Assembly (NCBI RefSeq): GCF_016906535.1 | Contig: NC_057372.1 | Span: 2,461,501-2,525,500 of the forward strand | Length of the DNA stretch: 64,000 bases | Direction of reading: 5' to 3' | From: Rhizoctonia solani | Taxonomy: Eukaryota > Basidiomycota > Agaricomycetes > Cantharellales > Ceratobasidiaceae | In this document: positions 12,634 through 23,877 of the stretch, piece after piece | Numbering within the stretch: position 1 is the first letter of the stretch | How the letters are laid out: the number at the start of each line of letters is the position of its first letter | The notes under the pieces: generated by a model | Seen by the model: the letters and a program-made list of their open reading frames with translations, nothing else | The model's database searches: none | Told to the model about the DNA's origin: nothing | Position numbers and translations under genes: made by a program

Positions 12634-13222
12634 GCTGGAGACTGTTTTTTTGGAGCGCTGTAAAGAGCAGCTGGCGATGGGGCCAGAGTTGTAAATGCAA
12701 ATGGTGTAGAGAGAGCTCTGAGTTTGCGCGCGTGGCCCTCGTAATCAGCTGGCAGTGTGCCATGCGGTATTTGTGTTTCCTGTTTTTGTTTGAGACTGGA
12801 TCTGGTACAGATATGTTTTTTGTTGCCTATTTCGTTTGACATAGTTTTTGCATACAACACATATACTATAAGCAGAAATTTGTGTGTGTAAGGGGGTCGG
12901 AGATGGGTTAGCGAGGACCGGGGTGAAGCAAGCGAATTTGACAAGGGCTGGACCCAGAGGACCCTAAATTAACCGTGATTGGATGGCTGGCGTGTAGAGC
13001 GTCAATTGCGGACGTCGACTGCCTGTGTCTATGTCTTTGGATGTCGGGTGCGTCGCGTGTTTGAATCGGACGACCACCTGGGCTGTATACCATATACTGG
13101 TTTCTATTCTGAGCTGGATTTGATTAATATTACTCTTTTTTTTGTGTGTTTCTCTCTCTCCGCAAACCCATTATATTCGATTTGTTCGCGTTGTGCTTGG
13201 GGCTGATCCATCATATAGGGCA
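12634..13222. other. Intergenic region, 3' end of the RRM/R3H gene and promoter of the PP4 subunit gene
   Basis: About 590 bases. T-rich tracts near 12640 and 13135 are present. There is no supported gene, RNA or repeat. Confidence 0.55.
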
Positions 13223-16200
13223 ATGAACGATGGAGATGGGATACCGGGAGATGGGCCTGTGGGTATTCGTCCGTCGATGGGACGGCAGCTGAGCGGAGGA
13301 GTCGGACTGCTTTCCCAGCCAAAGAGCAAGCCTGGGCCATCGCCGCTGTCCGCCGCCTCGCTCGCTCCAGACACCACCAGCCGCACTGCCACCAGCACGA
13401 GCACGACCCCCAACGCGACGAGCACGGCCCAGATGGCGACGACGCCCACTGCCACGACAACTCCACCCCTCTATCTCCTCGGCCACTCCATCTTTCCCAA
13501 GGCCGTCGGCAGCGACGTCATCTCTCTCGGCTCCGATACCTTCGAATTCTCGTAAGTACCAAGGGCGCTGCTTGTTTGTGTTTGTTACTCATTGCTGCCA
13601 GAACCCAACCATTCGCTCTTGTTCTCGTCTGGACCGGAGATCGTGGAGGAGCTGCTCGATGTCCCGTCCCCTGCACCGCATATTGCCCGCTCTTCCCCGC
13701 CCCCGCCATCCGAGCCTCAGCCGGTCGCAAGCCTCGAGGTGCGGCACGAGAGAGAGCCCATCGTCTCACCACGCACCCCGCCCAATCTGCGCCTCGAGAT
13801 CCCGCCCCAGGACGCACCCGGTCTAGCTCGGTATGTGTATTCATGATGTCATTTCATGTTCCGCACCCAACACTATTCCCCCAGTGACACCACCCGAGCT
13901 CCCTTTGCCCCCGACCCGGAGAACGAGGGCATATGTACCGAGGTTGGCTCCCTAGGCCAAGAGATCCAGCTCGAAGCGGCGATCATTTGAATGCGCTTGA
14001 GCGGATATATTTGTATACACAAAGCAAGGCTTCTTTTCACCGGTGCGTTCCTGTCTCATCCTATCCGTGCTGATTTTTATTATTATTCATTGTAGCATAT
14101 TCATGTCCCGGGCGCTTCCCACTTATCTCAAAGAAGTCACCCCTACCGAGGCAGTTGAATACGTCTTGCCCCTTCTCGGTGGTTTGGCCATCGACGAGGA
14201 GGAACGAGTCAAGGAGGCGTTTGTCGGCGAGCTTTTGGTCATCATCTGGTGGTTTTTCACGGTATGTGCGGCAAGTCTAATTTGCCCCTGACCTGGACTA
14301 ATTCGGGAAATAGACCTGTAGGGTAACGGACCAGGAGCCTGAACCCGCGCCTGAAAACGCGGAACCCGACCCCGATGTGATTCCGCTCGTGTCTGTTCAG
14401 TCCTTCTCCGCAGTGCTGGCTTCATTGCTTTTGTCGAGTAACTCCGAGGTATCGGCCACCGCGCGCGGGACGGTCATTGAGCTCTTGGGTCGCACCCGAT
14501 GGGTCGTTGCTGGCAAGGACCTCGATCAAGAGCAAACTACCCAGTTTTGCGAAACCATGCGTCCGGTCGGTCCATGGTCCCGCGGCAGGCTAGGGATCGA
14601 GGAAGCGAGGATGATCCAGCTGGAGATGATATATGGTGTGATTATCGATCTTGGGCGGTTGGATCTGAATGCCGAGGTCGTCGAGGACCAAGCAGCTCAA
14701 GATGCATTATACACCTTGGAAAACAATGAGCACGAAGACTTGTCCACACTCGTTCCACCTACCGATGATGACTCATGCTTGGATCCATTGGTCACGCCCA
14801 CACCTGAGACATCCAAGTCCTATGCCAACCCGATGATCTATTCCGATGATGAAGCCTCAGTGTCTGGTTCTGAAACCGTCTCGTCGTTTAACCAGACATT
14901 GGAATCTAGCGGCACCTCGATCGAGTTGCCCCGTTCTGCGCCAGCGAGTGTAACGACGTTCAATCATACCCGCGCCTTGGCCCCTGCGTCCAAATCTGCT
15001 CCTGGGATCGGAGGGAACACAAGTTCGTCCTCATCCCTGAATCTGCCAGAACTCTCACCGGCTGATAGTTCTCGATCTTCAGTCGCATCCCCAGCCGAAC
15101 CCGTATCCCCACCTGAGAACGACGAGCCCCGGGAGTTGTCCAAATCTTCCAACCTCTCGCACTCGGAGTCCATGTCCCTTGCCCTTCCCCGCTCCAAGAT
15201 CTCTCTCTCCCTCCCTGGATCAGACACCGATACCGATAACGACGACATGCTTTGGCATACGCCGCGCGGAGGAGAAGGGTTCGAGTCGGGGTATTTTGGT
15301 TCTTCAAACGTGACGCGAGAGTCGAGTCCGATCGCGACTACCAGTCGACTGGGCGTGACTCGGCCGGGTCTGGAAAGACACAGCTCGAGCGTGAGCCTTG
15401 TGTCGGAGATCAACCCGGACGAGTATGTGGATGCCGAGTGGGTGGATGCCGAGCACAGTCTTGAGAACGGTGTGGTCGGCAATGGTGGTGGCGAGGATGA
15501 GATTGTTGTAAATGGAGTCGAGGAAGGGGAGAGCGATCCCGGGGTCGGAGTCGGGACCGTAACGAACAGCGCGTCCGCAGGGGTGACTGAGAATGGAACC
15601 GCTGAAGGACAGGGGGGTGAAGGTTGGACGGAAGACGCATATATTGATGATGGCGCGGCTGCTGAAGAGGCTGCTATTGGACGGGTGGCCAGTATGAGCT
15701 TGGTCGCTGCGGTCGCTTCCAGCGGTGCGTCTCTTTATCTCCCTTTTTGGCTAGCAAGTACTTACTCAGATTGGATACAGGTGTCGTGGATGACGAAATC
15801 TACACGCTTTTCATCGAAGAGGTCTTGCGTATCTCGTCAGACCCTGTATATTGGGTACGGAGCGAGACGTCGTATGCTCTTGGGACACTTGCAAAGACGT
15901 ACCTCAAGAATCAGTAGAGTCTTGCTTGGTGCGTATCTTTACCGTTCAGTCTCGCACCCCGGATCCTAACCAAGGACACACTAGCTACCCATTCTGGAAT
16001 CACTTGTAAATGATACAGAGTCCCACGTGCGGCAGTCATCCGTCTATGCGATCCCATCGGTCTTGAAACGGCTTGACCCACAACATCGACGTGAACTAGC
16101 GATCAAATACATGCTTAAACTATGTAACGATGACATCGAGGTCGTACGAACCGGTTCGCTCCAAGTGCTCGCCGAAGTCATTCACACCTTCCACGAAGAT

Positions 16201-17509
16201 AAATCCGGACCCCCAGATGAGCTCATCGACTTTTTCCTTCAGGGCGAAAAAGACCTGGTCCGCGCCCCCTTGCCCAAGACCGAAGCGGAGCGCGCGACTC
16301 CCTCGGCAGAGAAAGACCTTATAGTCACTGGGGAGCCGAGCCGAGTTCATACTTTGAAGCTGATCCGAGCTTCCCAGACCCAGATCGCGCGCTTATCTGC
16401 GCGTTCAACTACCCGGCCGTTGTGCTCACGCTTGGGCCCAAGCGATGGAGTCGGCTCTCGGGGTATACACATACCTCGCCGAAGAGAGCTGGCACACTCC
16501 CAAAGTACGAGCGACACTCGCCGCGAGCGTGGGCGAGATTGCGCGTATAGTTGGGACCGAGGCGGCGCGGAAAGACGTCATACCCGTGTGGTGGATCTGC
16601 CTCTCGTCCGACCAGCGGGAAGCCAAACTCAAGGCCCTCACCGCGCTCCCGTTGTTGCTCGAATCCCTCGATGGCCCCGGTCGGTCAGAGGTTGCGTCTA
16701 AACTGGGAGAGGCATGGGAGAAGCATGTCTCGGACTGGAAAGTGCGCGATACGTTTGCGAGGCAGTTGAGTGCTGTTGTTCCGATGTTAAGCCACGAGGG
16801 CGCAGTTCTTTGTCGAATTTTCAAGGGCGGGCTGGAAGATCGGGTCGCAGCTATTCGAGAGGCTGTTATTGACGCTGTGAGTTGTGTTGAGGCTTTTGTG
16901 GAATTTGGTGCTGACTGTAGGCGTGCGTAGTTGCCTGTGCTATATCAAGTTCTTCGAGGCAACCATGCGCTGCTCAAGGTTGCGCGGGATGATCTGTTTG
17001 CTTTGGGGGCATCTGGAATGTCCCGACACAAGACCAAGTGGGTCGTTATCTACTCTACCGGGTTTGCTAACTGACTGACATCCCACACCAGTTTCCTCGC
17101 AAGTTGCCGCGCTTTGGTTCAAGGCGGACAAGGAGACTCTATTCTGAAGGATTCGCGTTTCGGACCCAGCATTGTACCGCTAGCTCAACATTCTGTCATC
17201 GATGTACGAATAGGTCTTGGTCGACTGATGACTGCCATTTGTGGTACGTAATAAACGCCTCCCTGATATTCACTAGGCTCACATTCGACTGGTTCTGCAG
17301 AGAACCATATGCATACATGGAAAGAACGGCCCCGGTGGATCGTAGACTGTCTCGAAAAGCTCAGTCTGGACTCGTCTGCAGATGTACGCGCGTTTGTTCA
17401 TCGAGTGACCAGTTCCGAGTACGTTGAACCCAAGTCTGTCGAGTCTGCTCGGCCTCGTCCTACTGGCACTTCTACACCGAGCTTTGCCGAGTTTTCTCGT
17501 CCGCCATGA
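13223..17509 (+). CDS. PPP4R1: Serine/threonine phosphatase 4 regulatory subunit 1-like HEAT protein, frame broken several times
   Basis: PPP4R1 is a HEAT-repeat scaffold that binds the PP4 catalytic subunit. The diagnostic block is HLNALERIYLYTQSKASFHR, then IFMSRALPTYLKEVTPTEAV and EYVLPLLGGLAIDEEERVKE. HEAT repeats follow, including LPILESLVNDTESHVRQSSV, VVLTLGPKRWSRL, VRATLAASVGEIARIVG and HEGAVLCRIFKGG, ending SFAEFSRPP at stop 17507-17509. Before the block lies a low-complexity Ser/Thr/Pro leader from ATG 13223. A long acidic, Ser-rich insert lies at roughly 14700-15720. The frame changes without a usable intron at about 13552-13602, 13977, 15895-15905, 16330-16350 and 16455-16463, although protein on both sides is conserved. 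I read these as sequence errors and not decay. If they are real, this is a pseudogene. RAD57 converges from the right. Confidence 0.82.
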
Positions 17510-17855
17510 AGAACACTAATTCTCACACCTCGTGCTTGCGTTTTTTTCTTTGTTCTCGTATTTCTTCTTTATATTCCCTGCTGTATCCAAGTGTACTGTA
17601 TTTCCTCCCGAATCCCTCGTCGCGGACAGCATTATTATTGGCATTTACACATACATGACGCATGAATTAGACTGGGTTTCGCATATTCTGTTTTGGTCTT
17701 GTGAAAGTACTAACTTGTTAGTTATTTTTTTTGGACGTATCGGGTCTGTCTAATTTATTCATGTGCATTGGGCCTTTGTGGTGTTGGGAATTTAGGCAAC
17801 GTTGTCTTATGTGCGGATGAGTTATTGCACAAAAATACAGTTGGGTTCATGGATA

Positions 17856-19104
17856 CTACTGTACGCTCATAATCCCTTGAGTGCCAATAATAAAATCCAA
17901 GGATGGGGCGGGAACTTCGTCCTCCACAGATCGTCCGAATAGTATGAACGCCCTGCGTATCAGCACGGCCTCACTATCCTCACCTTCCCCCTGCTTTCGC
18001 ACCCGAGAACCCTCAATATGTCGCCGTCGCCCAGTTCGCGCCAACATCATTCTACTGTTCAAATGATTCGACCACACCATTCCCAGCGCTGCTTCGTGCC
18101 TCTCTTCCCCAGCAACTCCCCCGGCGCGTGCAAACCAACGAGACTGCTCTTTATAGATGAGCTCGGGGTCTTCGTTCCCTCCCGTTGGGTGGGGGCGAAC
18201 ACATCTGTCACATCATTCAAAACTACACGGCCAACTCGTGCGTCGATGCGATTTGGTGCAACAGTGCTCCTACAGCATTCAGCGACTCCGACCGAGCATA
18301 CAACGTCTGAGGTTGGTTCGCCTGTTTATCGCGGAACAAAGCGGTCATAGAGTCGATTACGAGTAATCTCAGGGGACAGCCGCGATCTCGACATGTCTTT
18401 ACATGGACAGGAAGGAGCGTAGTAAGAAGCACAGTGAGTTTATCGACATCGGGTGCATGCTGTGTTGCAATATTGTCTAAAGACACTGTTGATTGATGAG
18501 CAGAGAGCACAGGATGCGAGCTTATCATTTCGAGGAGACGCGATGTGCTGAGACGGTTCAGGGTGGTCAAGTACAAGGATGATCCATTCAGACCGTGTTC
18601 GGATTCGGGAAGTTGTACGGTCAGGGAGAGTTGAAGAGCCAGCTGAGATTTCCCACTTGCACTAGGAATCTTTTCAGTTGATATTGCTCTTGCGCTAGAG
18701 CTCTACTTACTTACGCTTCGCCAGTTATTTCGTGGACTTGTCCTATAGTAAATCCTCCACCGAGCAGGCTGTCAATAGCATCGTCACCAGTAGTGAATGT
18801 AGAACCCAGTAAGTCATGTCTAGGATCTCCTCCAGCATCTTTCAGCCTTATTACATGAGTTTCGGGTGTAAACGCCGAGTGAATTTGTTGGAGTACCGCC
18901 TGAGCCTTTTCGAGTGGCACGCGGAGTTTAGTGGCAAGATCGGATGCGGAGAGTGTTACAACATCGATGTAATTTTTAAGATTCGCTGTTGATTCACAAT
19001 TCAGTACGTACTATAAGTTTAGTTCATATTACCGCACCTTTTGTTAATAAATTCCTTGTTTCGTCTGGGAGTTCTGGCACTTGGGCAATGGTTGGGAGGT
19101 CCAT
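17856..19104 (-). CDS. RAD57: DNA repair protein RAD57 (Rad51 paralogue), two frame breaks
   Basis: RAD57 is a RecA-family ATPase that helps load Rad51 during homologous recombination. Exon 1 (ATG 19104) reads MDLPTIAQVPELPDETR; exon 2 reads DVVTLSASDLATKLRVPLEK and GGGFTIGQVHEITGEA. The next exon completes the Walker A motif GEAASGKS and goes on to LYLTTLNRLSTSRL and the Walker B strand LRLLVIDSM. The C-terminal part has NDVTDVF, ALGMVWSNHLNSRMMLARTG and a last strand ending GIMSVQ (stop 17856-17858). Two one-base breaks split this last part: near 18222-18229 (GTG-TAG where GTG-GTA would continue the protein) and near 18172-18188 beside a G run. Either would truncate the protein if real. The start lies 96 bases from the divergent U1A-like gene. 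Confidence 0.88.
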
Positions 19105-19200
19105 GAGAGAATTAGGCGCCCTGATTACATTATGTGTGCTTCCATGTGATCAATTAGACTCAGTTAACGCCTCCACCACCTGTGACAATCGACTTGTACC
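19105..19200. promoter_or_regulatory. Shared bidirectional promoter of RAD57 and the U1A/U2B''-like gene
   Basis: Only 96 bases separate the two divergent start codons, so both promoters and 5' leaders must overlap here. I see no TATA box. Confidence 0.6.
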
Positions 19201-20402
19201 ATGGCTGAAATCGCACAACCTCCCGTAATACCAGGGCAGACATTTGTTCCTCCTAGTGGGCCGCCAAATCCGATGGAGATAGACGGAGTAGTGGCCCAAG
19301 CGCCAGCACCGGCGCCGCCTGCAATTGTTCCAGAAACAGGGTTACCAGTCGATGCGTCTGAGACATTATATATCCAGAATCTCAACGAGAAAGTCAAGAT
19401 TGAACGTAAGTGCATTCACCTGAGTAACTTTTGGTCGTTAACGGTGTGTATTGTAGAGATGAAATCGACGTTACGGTCACTTTTCAAGGGGTACGGCAAA
19501 ATACTAGACGTTGTTGCGCACGGGAATCTACGAATGCGAGGCCAAGCGTTTGTATCATTCGAATCGAAAGAGGTCGCAGCAAAGGCGCTAAAAGAGGTCA
19601 AGAATTTCCCATTATACGCGAAACCCATGGTGAGTCCCCTGCCCCCCACTAGCCCATGTTTTCCTCGACGCCGGGTCGTTAGTTCTTACATCCCCCACCC
19701 CTATGATAGCAAATATCATTCGCAAAATCTCGATCAGATGCAGTGGTCAAAGAACTAGACCCAGAGCACTTTGATCAACATCACAGTACACGGGTAGCGG
19801 CGAAACGTACGCGCGTCGAGTTGTGTTTTATGCTAGAAATATGAAGGGTAACATGGTATGTGTCCTCAGGTCGTAAACGATGGGACAATCCCCACCAGAG
19901 GAAACGCAAGGCAAAGCGAGCGGCCGCGGCAGACGGTGCGTGGACTTTTTATGTCACAAGGTGTTTGGTTGAATTGACCTATTCCTTTCGCGGAAATCCT
20001 ATCACCCCTGCTCATCACTAAAAATTGCACTCCCTCGCAAAATAGCCACCAACTCGGCAGCAGCAGCAACAGCTCCTCGTCGGCCAGTTGTACAAATGCC
20101 GGACGAGTACTTACCGCCCAACAAGATTCTCTTCTTGCAAAACCTCCCAACAGACGTGCGCCAAGAACAGCTGCTTGCACTCTTTGGGCAGTACCCTGGT
20201 TTGTCCGAAGTTCGTATGATCCCTACCAAGAAGGACATTGCGTTCGTGGAATTTGTCGACGAAGCAACCTCGACGGTGGCCAAGGAGGCGCTTCACAACT
20301 ACAAATTGGACGGGGAGAACAAGATCAAGGTAGGCTTACAGACTAACCATGGTGGATTGACTCTGACGCATGCTGGTGTAGATCACGTTCGCAAGGAAAT
20401 GA
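19201..20402 (+). CDS. U1 snRNP A / U2 snRNP B''-type spliceosomal protein
   Basis: Two RRMs with a basic linker, the layout of the U1A/U2B''/SNF family, which binds a stem-loop of U1 or U2 snRNA. RRM1: ETLYIQNLNEKVKIEQMKST (RNP2 is LYIQNL), LFKGYGKILDVVAH, RGQAFVSFESKEVAAKAL (RNP1 is RGQAFVSF), ending MQISFAKSRSDAVV. The linker is basic (RRKRWDNPHQRKRKAKR) and Ala-rich. RRM2: NKILFLQNLPTDVRQEQLLA, LSEVRMIPTKKDIAFVEFVD and finally KITFARK at the stop (20400-20402), a nearly universal ending for this family. Six exons join in frame with GT-AG introns. Many fungi have a single gene for both roles; I cannot say which snRNA this one prefers. Confidence 0.9.
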
Positions 20403-20846
20403 CCTATGTTTGTGCATACTCAAACAAAGGTTATTCAAGCGCGGTGTTGGATTCTTCTGGTGTTGCGATAATGAACTACGTAGCTCCCCATATAGGGATT
20501 CATGTATTTTGGCGCTAGGCAGAAAATGTAAAACATATTTCACTCGATCCTGTGTGGACCTCAAATGAGCATCAACCCAAAATAAATAATTTAAATTCAC
20601 ACAAAATACCCATAACAAATTAACGAACAACGTCATGATACACCAAGTTGGCTATCAGTGTTCGTGGCGGGCTCGGTTCATGGTCCATGAGTGGGAAGAC
20701 ACATTGAATAATTGTGTACACACATCGCCAACCTCAACCCAATCCAGGTCCACAGCCAGCTCCATGATCTACACCGAGAAGAGACAACGAGCAAGGGGAA
20801 ATACATGCAACACAATCATACAGTGGTAAGTGGTAAAAGTGCTTGA

Positions 20847-22860
20847 CTATCGTCGACCGGCGTTTAGCTTCGAGAAATCCAAAGGAGGTGGGCGGTGCTT
20901 GGGTCGCCCATCTTTTCTCCGGGGGACGCCATCGCTATCCAGACTTCCTTCGCTACTACTTCCTGAATCGGCGCTGTCCGTACGCCTAGCGACACGCTCC
21001 CGTGCACTAGCAGCATTCATGGGTCCTGAACTTGGGATGATGGTAGGAACGCGCTGGAACGGGGGAGGCGCAGCGTTGCGCTCTCGTCGAGGATCTGCAG
21101 GTGGATTATGGCGGGGCCAGTTACCGAGGGGCTGTGGCTCGCTCGGATAGGATACCGCTGAAGTAGCATACTCCATGACAGACTGCACCTGCATTGGGTA
21201 CAACGACTGAGGCTGGTTTTGCTGATACGACTGAGGGCTGGAAGAAGCTTGAGAGGCGCCCATAACTTGCTCCTCGGTAAGCCCAGAATTCGCCCTACGT
21301 GGCCGCGGTGATACCACTTCGTTGCCTGATGGCAGCTGAGGAAGCGCTCGGACAATCGTCGATTGCACTTGTTGAGGCACGGGCTTCCGGTGAGTCGACC
21401 CTTGGCCAGCACGGAACTGCTCTACGATTGCCTGGCTCTGCGTCTTTGCTTGGTGATCACGTTCAGGTCGGTATTGATATGGCTGCGATGCCTCAACGTC
21501 ATGCACGGGAGCTGGGCGAGAAACCGCTGCTGCTGCATAAGGATGCGTCGGATAATGCTCGGGGGTGTGCGAAGGATACACAGCACGATTCGTCATTGCT
21601 GCATGGATAGGTGCGGCAGGCTGTACAGACACAGGTGCGGCGTTTGGTTGCGCCATACGACGCTCGTAGTGATACTTGGCGGGGCTGCTCGGTTCGCTTC
21701 CCATACGTACACCACCATTTGCACTTACTGAATTGCGGAATGAAGGGCGAGATACGAAATCAAGCCATGGAAAATCGCGTACGCCTGAATGCCAGACCCC
21801 TGGTGCCTGAGGGGCGTGTAGGACACTGAGAACCAGGAGAGTGAAAAGGTGGATGAGGACTGAAAGCATGCGCCTATTAGGCTACACCCAAGAGAACTTG
21901 AATAGATTTACGAACAGAGGGTTGTACCGATCCATGTGAAAGCCAGGATCACCCGAATAGCAGTACATGCGTCCCGCCAGCCCAGGGCGTTAGCGGGAAC
22001 CGAAACTTCGCAAAACGCTGGTGGGCCGATGGCTGTGGCTGCTGAGGCACCAGCTTATGAAAAGACGTCAATTAAAGTGATCGAACGGGAAATCAAGAGA
22101 TATACCGAGATAGAAAACCCAGAACAATCCGACCCATAAGAGCTCGAACCACACGGTAGATGTCACGGCGTATTTGCGGAGAGTATCGATGAAAGCTCTA
22201 AGAGACGTAAAAGTACAAATGGTACGATATTAGTACGGCTTAACAGGCGCCAGCAAGTGGCTTACACTGCGAGGACGAAAAGGAGTCCGAAAGCCCCCAA
22301 GAAGATAAGGTACGCATCAAGCTGATCTAGAATATGACATAAGTATAAGCCCCCATATATCAAGGGATACTAACTGGGGGCCCCGATTGATTTAGCAAGC
22401 CCAAGATGCCATGAAGCGGCAGTGACGAGTACACCAGAACAAATAATGTACAGCGCTATGTTGTTTTTGTAAGCTTAGGTATGCATATATTCAGAGAGGG
22501 AATTACCAAAAAACGCATATCTTATACCAGCTAAGACACTGATCATGTTTGTCGTTACAGAGGCTAGACGATGTTAGCCATTGGTCCAAATAAAAGAAGC
22601 AAAAACTTACGAGAGGAATGGGGATACGAATGTGTTGGACGATGAGTATATTAATACGGAAAACAAGATACAGCTACGCGGCGGCGGAGGGTGGGGGAAG
22701 GGCGGGAAGGCGGAAGGGAGGGAGCAGGGAGCCAGTCGTTGCTGTCCGCACACTCACTAGGCCGGGCGCAAATCCATACAAATAGATCACCAACAGAACA
22801 GGGAACTTCTGAATAAACGCTAGCGCCGGCCGGTTATTGCAAACCACCTGATCAATTATA
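20847..22860 (-). CDS. Predicted four-helix membrane protein with long Pro/Gln-rich tail (MARVEL-like)
   Basis: No orthologue recognised. Small exons read from about 22860 downwards encode AFIQKFPVLLVIYLYGFAPG, LYLVFRINILIVQHI, SVTTNMISVLAGIRYAFF, ALYIICSGVLVTAASWHLGL, QLDAYLIFLGAFGLLFVLA, then FIDTLRKYAVTSTVWFELLW with VGLFWVFYLG, a segment with AGASAATAIGPPAFCEV, and RVILAFTWIG. The big last exon continues through SVLIHLFTLLVLSVL into a roughly 300-residue disordered tail, ending PPLDFSKLNAGRR with stop at 20847-20849. The number of helices depends on exon choice. The helix spacing, a Cys before the last helix and the cytosolic tail fit a MARVEL-like topology. I could not find the start exon, so the upper boundary is approximate. 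Confidence 0.6.
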
Positions 22861-23877
22861 AAACCTCAGTGTACCTATCCACGTGCCAATTGCTATTCAT
22901 CCTCTTGCATATCTTCCAATTGCGCTTTGTACAAAGATTCTCGCAATCAATTCACTTTCATTTTTACGTAGCTGCACTTAGAGTGCACTTGGTCACCAAG
23001 CCTCAAAGGATGAGCTGTCCGAGCCTCATCGGAGATACACCTTTTATTTATAGGAAGTACGACTGGTTTCGAATTGGTCGTGGAGGTAGATACCTTCTTT
23101 TTAGACTGATGTTTATCAAACTCATTCGATTTACTTCGCCCCTGCCGGCGGTACTCTGGGGTACACTGCCAATAAATTAATCCTTTGTCTCGACCTTCGA
23201 GACAAGGCAGTGCAGAGGCACCTCACAATCACATGACCCTACTCGGATATAAAACGGCATAAATGGTTTCAAAGCGCTCAAATAGGTCTGAGAACTCGAT
23301 TGAGGGAGAGGGGCATATTCTGTAGTATCTTCGTCTACTTCACCTATTTTGTAGGACTGCTTTCCATTTGCCCATATTATCATCACTTCTGCGTCATGTT
23401 TACTATACTAACTTTGTGTCCTGTCAATTAATCACAACTCAAAAGGTACAGAAAATCCCCACTTTTGGGGCTTATCATGAATCAGAAGTACTGCATGTAC
23501 TTTACTCAAGATCAACGCTGTGGATGTAATGGGAGTCATGACGGAAAATGCTTTAACTGGGGGTCACTGAATATTAACTGACTAGCCTCAACTTCCTATC
23601 GGGGTTGGTGATCGATGCATATTACAACGTGGCGACAAATCCATTACTTCTTATAGGAGTTGCATCGGGTCCCGTGTTACCCCTCTGTGACTCGACTTCA
23701 GTATCCCAGCCGCTCCACTCTTCGTCAATCAGGGTGTGGCGGTTCGGTCCCGGTTAGCTATTACTCAAGCATACACTGTGCTGACTTAAATACCCCTGCC
23801 CTCGTGGAAACAAAAGCTAGCCCTTGTGAACCATTGCGCTACTACTTGGACCCTATCTAAGCTTTTCAATCTTCCCA
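22861..23877. other. Intergenic region without a recognisable gene
   Basis: About 1 kb between the start of the minus-strand membrane protein and the P450. Only short frames without conserved motifs are present. It should hold both promoters, since the genes are divergent. Confidence 0.5.

Noticed and set aside
12133..12694. Several long frames overlapping the last exon of the RRM/R3H gene
   Set aside because: They are shadows of the GC-rich coding exon in other frames.
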